In this document: in pieces, positions 32,372 through 42,101 of the stretch
How the letters are laid out: each line of letters starts with the position of its first letter
Position numbering within the stretch: the first letter of the stretch is position 1
Source: Linanthus parryae
Taxonomy: Eukaryota; Streptophyta; Magnoliopsida; Ericales; Polemoniaceae
Length of the DNA stretch: 64,000 bases
Assembly (NCBI GenBank): GCA_023055425.1
Contig: JALGPY010000010.1
Span: 18,387,363 to 18,451,362, forward strand
Reading direction: 5' to 3'
Notes under the pieces: model-generated
Seen by the model: only the letters and a program-made list of their open reading frames with translations
What the model was told of the DNA's origin: nothing
Database searches by the model: none
Translations under genes and position numbers: made by a program

Positions 32372-33142
32372 ATGTCCGGATTGATGTTGAAGATCGACAG
32401 TTTCACAGGATGGAACAGCTTGAGTCTGTGGAAGATAAAGATGGAGGATTTTCTCAAATCGCAAGGCTTGTGGGAACCTTTGACCTCGGACAAGGGAGGC
32501 ATGAATGTTACATCATCGGAGTTCAAGGTATTGGAGGAGAACGCACACGCAACAATTATGTTGTGCTTATCAGATGACGTGATCATCGAGGTCGCAGATC
32601 TGAAGGAAGCAGCATGTCTTTGGATCAAGTTGGACAGTCTCTACATGACAGAGAGTTTCACTAGCAAGTTGATGCTAAAGCAAAGGCTCTTCACTTTGCA
32701 GATGCTCGAAGGTACGACTCTAAAGGACCATCTTGATCAATTAAATACAATTCTTTTAGACTTGCGTAATATTGGCGAGAAGGTGGGCGATGAGGGTGCC
32801 GCACTCTTGTTATTGAACTCTTTACCTCCATCATACGAGAACATTGTTCAGTCGTTCATTTTGAACAAGGACAACTTAACCCTAGAGGAGGTCAGATCGG
32901 CGCTCCATTCTAGGGAATTGCGCCATAAGGGTGCAGGCATAGGTACAGAGGACCATGCTTCCGGATTGATGGCGACGGAGGGAAGCAAGAAGGGTAAGAA
33001 GAACAAGAAGAAGCAGTTCTCCGGTTCTAAGTTACCCAAGGATGTTTGTGCTTTTGCAAGGAAAAGGGGCACTGGAAGAGAGATTGCCCAAAACGAGGTC
33101 AATAGGGCAGAACGGATCCGTAGCCGTAGCAGTACAAGGTAA
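32372..33142 (+). pseudogene. Copia D gag, frameshifted at the zinc knuckle
   Basis: From ATG 32372 an open frame of about 256 codons starts M-S-G-L-M-L-K-I-D-S-F-T-G-W-N-S. The Tnt1-like Gag blocks are intact: W-K-I-K-M-E-D-F-L, L-S-D-D-V-I-I-E-V-A-D, L-Y-M-T-E-S-F-T-S-K-L (about 32640), L-K-D-H-L-D-Q-L-N-T-I-L-L (32730) and L-L-N-S-L-P-P-S-Y-E-N. A basic K-K-G-K-K-N-K-K-K-Q stretch follows. Near 33050 a frameshift destroys the CCHC knuckle, and the frame ends at 33142. Gag N-terminal and middle domains remain readable, unlike in element A. Confidence 0.85.
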
Positions 33143-33159
33143 CTCGTCCGAGGATGATT

Positions 33160-36100
33160 ACGTTCTAATGGCGGATGTTGTCACGCACTCTCAAGATGTG
33201 TGGGTCCTTGATTCCAGAGCTTCCTATCATATTTGCTCTAACAAGGAGCTATTCTCGACGTACGACCAAACGGATTGAGGTTCTGTCTACATGGCAAATG
33301 GAGCCGTCTATAAGGTGATTGGGAGCGGCTCAGTTAGATTGAAGACGAATGAAGGGAAGTTATGTACCTTGGAGCAGGTCAGACATTTACCACTTATTAA
33401 AAAGAATCTGATCTCCTTAAGTCTACTCGACAGCAAGGGACACAGTTATAAAGGTAAAGGTGGAGATCTACAAGTATGCAAGGGTTCTAAGGTGATTCTC
33501 AGGGGAGTCAAAAGTGGGACTTTGTACATGTTGCAAGGTTCGACTATCACAAGTTCTACTGGAGTTGTCTCAGCCGAGATTAAGGAAGTTTTTTTTTTTT
33601 TTTTTTGAGAAAGAGATTAAGGAAGCTGATCTAACTAAGTTGTTGCATATGAGGCTCGGTCATATGACTGAACGTGGAATGCAGGAACTTCACAAGAAAG
33701 GCTATCTCACTGGGCAGGCGCCCAAGAGCCTATGTTTTTGTGAGCACTGCGTGTATGGGAAGCTACAGCGTAGCAAGTTCCCAAAGGCGGTTCATAGAAA
33801 GAAAGATACTCTTGATTATATCCATTCGGATTGCTGGGTCCATCTCGTGTTGAGGCGATTGGCGGGTACAAGTATTTTCTAAGCATCATAGATGACTACT
33901 CCAGGATGACTTGGATATTCTTAATGAAGCACAAGAGTGAAGCCTTCGCAAGATTCAAGGAGTGGAAGACACTAGTAGAGAATCGGGTGGGAAAGAAGGT
34001 GAAAAGGCTACGCACGGACAACGACTTAAATTTTTGTTCATCTTAATTTGATGGATTCTGCAAGGATCCGGGAATAGCACGCCATCGCACCGTTCGGCAC
34101 ACACCGTTGCAGAACGGTGTAGCCGAGAGAATGAATCAAACACATTTCACGAAAGCAAGGTACATGCTTTCGAATGCAGGTCTTTCTAGAAGTTTCTGGG
34201 GAGAGGCAGTTTCCATGGCATGCTATCTCATAAATCGGAGCCCACACACAGGTATAGGATGCAAGATTCCTCTGGAAGTCTTGTCCGGTAGAGCAGTGGA
34301 TTACTCGGATTTGAGAGTTTGTGATTGTGTTGCCTATTATCACGTTGATGATGGCAAACTAGAACCAAGAGCTAAGAAGGGAGTATTCATGGGATTATAA
34401 ACAGGTGTGAAGGGAGACAATATATGGGCAGACAACAAGATTATACTTAGTAGAAGTGTAGTCTTTGATGAGACTCATATGTTGAAGAACTCCGTGGAGG
34501 TGGAGCTTGGGGATGCAGAGAAGAAGGTGGAAGGAGAGTCGGATCCTACTGATCCTAAGGATTCAGAATTCTCTATACCGCCGCCGAAAGCCGAAGAGGA
34601 AGAAGCACAAGAGTCTGATAGTGAAGATGCATCTCTAGCTGAGGAACCTGATCATCAGAGTATTGCAGTGGGAAGAAAAAGAAGAGTCATCAAGCCTCCG
34701 GCGAGATACAGAGATGACGATATGGTGAAATATGCATTACAGGTAGCGGAGGAAGTGGAGGATGAGCCGTCCACCTACAAGGCCCCCATATGCAGTTCTG
34801 AGTCAGCACAATGGATTGTCGCGATGGGGGAGGAGATGGAGTCTCTTAGCAAGAACTCGACTTGGGAGCTTGTTAAAATGCATGCGGGAAGGAAGATAGT
34901 CAGTTGCAAGTGAGTTTTCGGAAGAAAGGAAGGAACTACATCTGGAGAGGGCATCAAGTATAAGGCAAGTCTAATTGCAAGAGGGTTAAGTCAGAAAGAG
35001 GGAGTTGACTACAACGAGATCTTCTCACCGGTGGTCAGACATACATCTATCTGGGTGCTACTAGCAATGGTGGCACACCACGACCTAGAGCTTGAGCAAT
35101 TGGATAACAAAACAGCTTTTCTACATGGAGAGTTGGAAGAAGAGATATACATGAGCCAACCAGAAGGGTTCCAAGTTCCCGGAAGAGAGAACCACGTGTC
35201 CAAGCTGAAGAGATCTCTCTACAGACTTAAGCAGTCACCAAGGCAATGGTACAAGAGGTTTTACAGCTTCATGTTGAAGATTGGTTACCAAAAGTGCGAG
35301 TATGATTGCTGCGTGTATCACAAAGAGTAGCATGGTGGATCACGTATTTACCTGGTTCTTTATGCGGATGATATTCTGATTGCAACTCGTAATATCAAGG
35401 ACATTAGAGAACTGGAGAGGTCCCATAGCGCGGAATTCGAGATGAAGGATATGGGAGCTGCTCGGAAGATATTAGGAGTTGAGATCTATAGAGACAGGAA
35501 GAAGAAGAAGATTTTCTTGCCACAACAGGGATACATCAAGAAGATCTTCACAAGATTCGGGATGTTATTAGCTAAAGTTATAGATATTTCTATGGAAACT
35601 AACAGCAAGCTAGGAATGTACACCGTTCAGACCGAGGAGGAGAAGGAGTACATGTCCAAGGTTCCATATGCTAGAGCAGGTTGAAGTCTCATGTATACTA
35701 TGGTCTGCACTCGACCGGACATATCATTCGCTGTTAGTGTGGTTAGTCGTGTTATGGCTCATCCGGGTAGGGACCATTGGCAGGCGATGAAGCGTATATT
35801 CAGGTAGCTTAAGGGTACTTCAGACATTGGCGTATGTTATGTGGCTAGTGATATATCTTGGTAGCTGGTTTCTCGGATGCAGACTATGCAGGGGATATTG
35901 ATAGTAGAAGATCAATGACAGGCTATGTATTTGCTCTAGGACCATCTGTTGTGAGTTGGAAGGCTACGCTACAGCCGACGGTGACTTTGTCCACCACAGA
36001 GGCGGAGTATATGGCTCTAACGGAAGCAGCAAAGGAGGCAATTTGGCTTAAGAGAGTGGCCAATGATCTAGGGCTTTATCAAGGTCAGGCGATAGTCTAC

Positions 36101-36316
36101 TTTGATAGCTTGAGTGCGATTTGCTTGACTAAGGACCAGGTTCATCATGAGACGACCAAGAATATTGACGTCAGGTATCATTTTCTGAGAAGTGAAAGCA
36201 GAATTAAGGTGATGAAGGTGGGGACTGCTGACAACCCCGCAGATATGTTCACCAAACCGGTACCGGAGAGCAAGTTCCAGCATTGTCTGGAATTGCTCAA
36301 CATCTTGAGCCAGTGA
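33160..36316 (+). pseudogene. Copia D pol, broken
   Basis: The protease reads V-W-V-L-D-S-R-A-S-Y-H (about 33200), so the DSG glycine is replaced by R. A 24-bp poly(T)-containing insertion at 33589 breaks the region before GAG-pre-integrase. Integrase shows S-D-C-W (33830), L-R-T-D-N-D (34010) and G-V-A-E-R-M-N-Q (34120), with an in-frame stop between the second D and the E. RT shows Q-L-D-N-K-T-A-F-L (35100) and L-Y-A-D-D-I-L-I instead of YVDD (35360). RNase H (35858-36316) ends [10 protein letters not shown] and E-L-L-N-I-L-S-Q. More stops at 34047, 34399, 34913 and 35329. Confidence 0.85.
33576..33625 (-). mobile_element. Poly(A)-only retroposition scar with 13-bp duplication
   Basis: Within pol, GAGATTAAGGAAG occurs at 33576-33588 and again at 33613-33625. 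Between them are 18 T and gagaaa, i.e. tttctc plus an 18-base A tail on the minus strand. Element A reads through the same site (gagataagggaag, about 22153) without the insertion. A-tail next to a 13-bp target duplication is the signature of LINE-machinery retroposition, here of an almost completely 5'-truncated copy. Confidence 0.75.
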
Positions 36317-36459
36317 GGCCCTTAGGGACATTTCGGACCCGGTGGGGGTCCAGTGAGTCTCTGTGACGAGAGACAATCAGGTGCGGAGAAGACGTAGCTT
36401 TGTTTACGAGAAGAGGAGCAACTGCTGTTGACGAAACAATTCAAGGAAAGGTGGAGATT

Positions 36460-36836
36460 TGTTGAGTATGCCTTGGATTGAAAAGTTAAAGACGGTTTGA
36501 TTTTGGAATTATTGGAGTAGTGATGCCATCATAGGTCACAGGTTGCTATGAGTCAAAAGAGGCCACAAAGTTGTTTCCTAATCTCTTTTGGAAACCTTTG
36601 GTGGGCAGTGGGTTATTTCCTAATGACGTGAGGTTTCTTTTGTTCATAGCACTATATAAAGGATCATAGGGGTCACTAGCTATGCGTGCATTACAAGTTG
36701 TAATTGTTCCTCTTAAGTGAATACATAGTGCTTTTCCGCCGTGGAGGTACCTAGCAAAATTTTTGATGGCGAACCACATAAAATACTCGTGTTCTTCTTT
36801 ATTCGTTTTTCGTTCGTGAGGTGGTTTGTCACAACA
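36460..36836 (+). repeat. 3' LTR of Copia D
   Basis: 377 bp, starting TGTTGAGTATGCCTTGGATT after the PPT aaggtggagatt and ending GTCACAACA, followed by GTTTG. Confidence 0.92.
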
Positions 36837-36915
36837 GTTTGAAATGCCGTCCGATAATAGGACGGCGGCCCCTGCTAGAGTACTCTGTTATCTGGTTTCT
36901 AGAGAGAGAAACCAT
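36837..36915 (-). pseudogene. Host gene X, possible start exon (split by Copia D)
   Basis: Minus strand. An ATG at 36915 opens a frame M-V-S-L-S-R-N-Q-I-T-E-Y-S-S then R-G-R-R-P-I-I-G-R-H-F-K. It continues across the Copia D target site, after removal of the element and one GTTTG copy, for a further 33 codons before a stop at 31749-31747. A total open stretch of about 59 codons spanning the insertion site supports former coding. The start codon choice and the link to the downstream exons are inference. Confidence 0.4.
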
Positions 36916-37248
36916 GCTGTTACCTCACGTATGGCTTTACTCCTCCCATTTGTATCGAGCAAGTTTCCAACTGTTCTAAAGTATTCCATATTCTCTCTCT
37001 ATGTTTCCTTGTCTTTATTTCTCAAGAAAAAATATTCCTTGTGTTTCTCTTCCACAAAAGTTCATCATTAACATCTTTCTCCCTCCAGCAGTAAGAGGAA
37101 TCAGAAATCCATGAAATATATTACAATCACTACATAGCATTGAAGTTTTACATCTTGATAAAAAGAAAAAAAGATCACTATACAAGATGAATGTACAAGT
37201 CCTTCGAAATTATTCAACCAAATTATCTCACAAATACACATAACCTAC
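36916..37248. other. Intergenic: 3' flank of the OCT4-like gene
   Basis: This contains the 3' UTR of the transporter (minus strand, downstream of the stop at 37249) and, further left, the putative upstream region of gene X. A ttgaataatttcg motif just after the stop could contribute to polyadenylation. Nothing else is recognisable. Confidence 0.4.
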
Positions 37249-39626
37249 CTAAGTAGATATTGATGAATTTTCCCCTTCTTCCATGCCCTTCATTGTATCG
37301 TATAATGGCATATTCGAAGTCTCGGGCAGGCAAAATGCAAAGAATCCCCCTACAACTCCGCATATTCCAAACAGAAGAAAGGGCACGCCACCGCCCAAAA
37401 CCACCACGAAAGGCGCCAATATTGCACCCGTTTGCGAACCCTGAGTCGTACATCCCAACGCTGCATTTCTAACAGCAGTTGGAAACAGCTCCACTGTATA
37501 GATAAACAATAGGTTGTAAGTCCCTGCAACACCGAATATCCCTAAAATGCCGCAAACCATTCTCACCACTTTCTTCTCCCCCACCCTTTGTACTAAGCTC
37601 CCCAAGAAACAAAAAAATCCGCTAAACCATAATGTCCCTATCGTCAGAGGTTTCCTACCAAATCGATCCAACAAAATGGCTGTCAATACGAATGCAGGCA
37701 TTTCAGCTATTGCATTGAGGAGAACATTGAGGTAGAGATTGCTACCGAGATTGGCAGCGTTTAAGCTAAGCCCATAGTACACCACGGAGCACAATAGGTT
37801 GATTTCCACAGATAGAAATAAACGAATACGAGTTAATGGTGACCGGATCACATCAAGTAACGAACTTGTAATTGCTCCTTTTGATCCATTCTCCTTATCA
37901 TTATTGACTTCTTCGTCAAGGGCAAGAGTAACATTGTCATCGAGTTGTTTCCCGTTTGTTTTAGCGATGTTGCGCATGATTAACATGGCCTCATTGATTT
38001 TGCTGCGGATGAGATACCAACGGGGAGACTCGGAGATGAAAGGGAGGATGGCAAGGAAGGCGATGGAGGGGATTGATGTTGCAATGTAGAGGGCTCTCCA
38101 TGTTTGAAATAGATAGGCTATTCCAGAGAGCATGATGATGCCGAATGAGAAGAAGTAGAAAGTGCACATTCCTGCAACGCCACGCTTGGTGGGGCCGATG
38201 GGCTCCGTAGCTAAAACAAACGCACAAACACCCACCGCGCCATTGCTGAAGCCGGTGAGGAGGCGTAGCAAAGCGTATATCCAGAAAGTTGGAGATAGAG
38301 CTGTTAAGCATCCGAATATGCCATTAAGTGCACAGACGATAGTTAAGGATCCTTTCCTGCCAAGGAATGAGTCCGACAACTGGCCAAATGTTCCTGCGCC
38401 TAATGAAGGAACCACATAAAAAGCAATATTATGCTTCCAATCTTAGAAGTACTTCAAGAAAAGCCAAATGAAGTGCTTACAAGTATTCAATTGTTGCCTG
38501 CAACCAAGCTATTTTCATGAGTGCTTAGAGTTTGACCAACTAGAAGACCTATGACTAGCACGACCTTTGCCTCTTCAATAAATAATTGGCGATGCAATTT
38601 ATACGCTCATCTTGGATGGATTTAAACTAATAGTTAGCATCTATATGTTATCTATAATTTCTTGATATCAGACAGTGAACCAAAGTTGTGATATGTATCA
38701 ATTGCTTAAGCTATATAGTGAAACGATTAAGTACTTGCTATAATAGTGTTTTGAAGTACTTCTTTGATCATGTTGTTTGGGAAGTTATTCAAGTCATCTT
38801 CTTCCTTACCGTCTCGAGCTCCATTTATGTTTACTTCGAGTTTATGTTTACTTTTCTGGTCATGCTCATTTCAGCAACAATAGTACATGATTAGGAAAAT
38901 CAATATTGGCTATGTTTGGGGATCAAAATATCTTTCATTTTCAGGATTTATTTTTCTTGTATTTGATCGAAAAGATAGCGTATGCTTATCTCCCTTCATT
39001 TTAACCATATATCGAAAATCAGCTTGTAAAATTGAAGATATCTCTAATTAATGCTCAAACTTAATAATTACATTTTCGTGAATAAAAAACATAAAAGAAT
39101 ACTGAATTACACAAAGAATAATTACAAACAAATGAGCTGTGTCATTTCCAATATTCATGTTTCATATCAATATATCGACAATAAAGAGATGAAGGGACAG
39201 AGAACATAGAAACTCACCAATCATGCAGCCGGCGAAGAAGAGAGACTGAACCAAGCCAACCTTATGTTTTTGGTCACAAACCAAACCCCACTCTGTGACC
39301 GTGGAGCTTTGGGAACCACCAATCCACTCCCATGAACCGAGCTCCAAAACACACATACTCTCAGCTGAAGGCCAACAACCACAACCTTTGCCGCCAGAGC
39401 ACCGCCACTCAGGCTGGCGGTCAGCAAATATCATGACCATGGCGTGCAAGGCCCCAAGAACCCAAGCCAAGCTGGTCAAGATAAAGTGTTTCAACTGCCA
39501 CCATCCAAACTCCCCACAGTACTTCTGCAACATGCTGTCAATGCAAGCCTTCTCTTGTCCGGGATTCTTGGAAGGCGGGGGGATTAGTGGCGCCTGGAGG
39601 TCAGCCCGCAAAGAGGTGCACGACAT
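37249..39626 (-). CDS. OCT4: Organic cation/carnitine transporter 4-like (MFS, SLC22-type)
   Basis: Two exons on the minus strand: exon 1 is 39626-39218 and exon 2 is 38399-37249, with an 818-bp GT-AG intron (39217-38400). The predicted product has 519 residues, close to Arabidopsis OCT4. Exon 1 ends C-M-I-G and exon 2 resumes A-G-T-F-G-Q-L-S-D, a seamless join. Diagnostic features are an extracellular cysteine-rich loop between the first two membrane segments (W-R-C-S-G-G-K-G-C-G), the MFS loop D-S-F-L-G-R-K-G, S-E-S-P-R-W-Y-L in the central loop, D-R-F-G-R-K-P between segments 8 and 9, and E-L-F-P-T-A-V-R-N near segment 11. The family moves organic cations such as carnitine or polyamines; plant OCT4 is reported on the tonoplast. 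I chose the ATG at 39626 (M-S-C-T-S-L-R-A-D-L) over 39659 because it matches the usual N-terminus and lies about 60 bp from a TATA box. No frame lesion is visible. Substrate is not deducible from sequence. Confidence 0.93.
38400..39217 (-). other. Intron of the OCT4-like gene
   Basis: Donor ATTG|gtgagt and acceptor ttcattag|GC fit plant splice consensus and restore the glycine codon G|GC. The intron is AT-rich, contains no recognisable transposon, and interrupts the coding sequence after the second membrane segment region. Confidence 0.9.
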
Positions 39627-39686
39627 GATTTTGTCGGTCTTCGTATATAGATTTAACAAGCAAACAACCTTGTGAAGTGTAGATAT

Positions 39687-39696
39687 GTATATATAC
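39687..39696 (-). promoter_or_regulatory. Probable TATA box of the OCT4-like gene
   Basis: GTATATATAC (palindromic) lies 60 bp upstream of the ATG at 39626. Transcription starting about 30 bp downstream would leave a 5' UTR of about 35 bases and would exclude or barely include the upstream ATG at 39659. Confidence 0.5.
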
Positions 39697-40740
39697 GCGA
39701 CGTGGTTTTGCTGAGAGAGATTTTATTCTCAGCACGTTATACGTGGAGTGTATGATGATGGATGGATGTGTAGTGACCATGAGAAGTGAGAAGATTTCTT
39801 TAATTATCCTTAACCGTTGGTATTAATTTTCTTTGTTGAAATTATCACACACACACAATAGCCTCGTTCGGGAAGTGTTTTCGAGATTAATTTATAACAT
39901 GTTCTTTTGCAATGAGAGGAAGGGTGGACCGGGATAACGAAGATTCATTTTCTCTCATCATGACATCCACCGATCTAAAAGAAATGTTCAAATTTAATTT
40001 TAAATCAACTCTTCCAAACCAACACCAATTGTATGTGATAGCACACGCTAACAAATAAAATCTCACCCGTCGACATTCTTTAATTTGAAAAATAAAATTC
40101 AAGAACTTTGGAAGAAACACACATTGTGACAAATTTTTAAAAATACATCATCAGAACATTGTGTTCATAGATGATGTATAAAAATCATGTTTATGCCCTA
40201 TGACTTAAAATCAATGGTGCAGCCCCTGAAACACAATTTAGAAAATGGCATGAAATAATTGCAAAATTAAATACACTAGTACGAAATTCTCTAAAACTTT
40301 GAAATGTAAGAAATTATTTGAGTCCCTAAAAAAATCAAATATTCTGGTGTCAAAAATCTCGAAAGTTTCACTGACGGTTAAAATCCGTTGTAACCTTCAA
40401 AATTCGTATGGTCACTGTCTCTGACAACTTCTAGAGCAAATTCTTAAGCTTATCAACTCAACACCATGTCATCAATTTTTCTGTAGTCTATCCTTTGGAG
40501 AGGTACAACTAAAAGCGTCCAAGAACTTTTTGTTTTACGTGAGAAAGAATCTATATTTGGAATATCACCATGAAACAAAATTGGCTGACTAATCTTCCTC
40601 GTACAAGCAGAAACCACGTGAAATCTACTCTCTATGTTGTTGATTTAACATGATGTCACATGGAATCTGCAACACTATTTGCGATGCCTATCGTTCCACT
40701 TCCCTATCCACATTGAGGTGATGCGGTGTATGAATCTAAA
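39697..40740. other. Upstream region of the OCT4-like gene
   Basis: No gene seen. The nearest 150 bp presumably hold the promoter. A short CA repeat is at 39847-39857. The remainder is AT-rich, with no recognisable transposon ends. Confidence 0.4.
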
Positions 40741-41343
40741 ATTTGTTTGCATTTATTAGTAAGCGGCATGGACGTTGCCCGGAAAAGCAAGTTGTGCGAC
40801 AAGATAACATCTAAGAGCTTGTTTGGTATCCGTTTAAAAACAAGATAAACAATGGAAAAAAAAATGTATTGAAAAAACACGTTTAAAAATAGAATAAAAA
40901 AGTGTGGTATCCGTTTAAAACGGTGTTTATAATCAAAAACACATTTGGAGAAAATACTAAATTTCACTATTAATTTTCTTAAATATCATTTTTACATACA
41001 ATACCGACATATATTTGATATTTTTTTACATCTAATCATAGTTGAAATGTGTTAAAACACCAATAGTATAAAAAAATACCAAAATAACACCACATTTGCT
41101 TTTTTTTAAACAGCTGTTTTCAGCATGTTTTTGTTTTTGAACAGACCAAAAAACAGGCCTGCCAAATGTGTTTAAAAAAAACACAATGTTTTTAATCAAA
41201 GTTGATTAAAAACAGAGATGCCAAACATGCACTAAGTGGTGTTTATTTGTTTTTCTACAAAAAAGTAAAGTTGTTTGTATGTATTAGTAAGCGGCATGCC
41301 CGTTGCATGCGAAAGTAAGTCAAGGGACAAGATAACATCTAAG
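40741..41343. repeat. 75-bp direct repeats flanking a MITE
   Basis: Two related copies, about 40741-40815 and 41270-41343, share gtttg.at.tattagtaagcggcatg, then cgttgc and gacaagataacatctaag at their ends. They lie on either side of the MITE at 40816-41231. The repeats are too long for a target-site duplication of a MITE, so they point to a local duplication or to part of a larger repeat. Confidence 0.6.
40816..41231. mobile_element. Unclassified MITE
   Basis: About 416 bp, AT-rich, without coding sequence. The ends are imperfect inverted repeats: agcttgtttggtatccgttt and, on the other strand, tgcatgtttggcatctctgttt. CTAAG flanks it on both sides (40811-40815 and 41232-41236). Internal segments repeat ggtatccgtttaaaa. 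Superfamily is uncertain. Confidence 0.55.
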
Positions 41344-41380
41344 CTGCGTTTGATTGTATTTCTACGAACCACGAGAATTA

Positions 41381-41747
41381 TGTTGGGATTTATAACGTCG
41401 AAATCCCGCGCAACAGAAAAATCAAACATGATTACTTAACGAAATGCGATATGGAGAACGAGAAAATAAAGAACACAAGATTTAACATGCTTCACCAAGT
41501 TGCCTAAATGCACGGGGCAAGAAATATTTTTCACTAGTACGAAAATCGTACACCCACAATTCTCTCTACAAGCCTCTCAACTCTCATACACACTTAACCT
41601 AAGTGCCTCTATTTACATTAAAATAGAAGAAGTTGAATAGTCTACCAAGCTCAAGCTTTCCCCTCCTCATAGATAACCTCCTCAGAGGGGAAATCATAGG
41701 CATTGGGTACACTGATTCATCTTGCAGAATTTAAGACAAACCCAACA
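41381..41747 (-). repeat. 3' LTR of Copia E
   Basis: 367 bp with perfect 7-bp terminal inverted repeats (TGTTGGG...CCCAACA). It shares cgaaatccc, gagatatggagaacgag-like and ctctctacaagcctctcaactctcatacac segments with 54491-54887 and is related to the LTRs at 4034 and 12477. Confidence 0.85.
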
Positions 41748-42101
41748 AACTCCACCTTGGCTTGAAATTTGTAAGCTCCAGAAAATTCCTCTGCCAAATA
41801 ACCGCATTTTCCATGCTTTTCATGCACCACCCCTCACAACACCTCCGCTGAGATGCGCCCATTGCCGCCCCCTCCCTGGGGCGCATCGTCGCACCCCCGA
41901 CACAGGTGCGTCCAAAGTCTGCTACTTTGTGGAGCGGTGTGGCTCCACCTCTCTACCTGCTCAAACATCACCGCAGAGACTACCACCATTCAAGTCAAGT
42001 GCAAACGAAACTCGCTTGCTTTTCATTTCTGCAGAAGTTTTCTTAATAGATGTTTTCATCAATGGTGCATCGTCATTTTTCATATGCGTCTTGATTACTT
42101 C
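41748..42101 (-). other. 3' internal tail of Copia E
   Basis: No intact frame. On the minus strand a stretch reads D-D-A-P-L-M-K-T-S and S-F-A-L-D-L-N-G-G-S-L before a stop, followed by non-coding sequence and the PPT. The left part matches 3830-4033. The Gypsy-type insertion begins at 42102. Confidence 0.55.

Larger units (their letters stand above)
31853..36836 (+). mobile_element. Copia element D (Tork/Tnt1-like), complete structure, decayed
   Basis: A 4,984-bp element with two 377-bp LTRs and a perfect GTTTG duplication (31848-31852 and 36837-36841). The PBS tggtatcatagct follows the 5' LTR and the PPT aaggtggag precedes the 3' LTR. The LTRs differ at roughly 29 sites by eye (about 8%), so it is much older than element C. 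Coding sequence is closely related to element A. It lies within the 5' part of host gene X. Confidence 0.93.
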
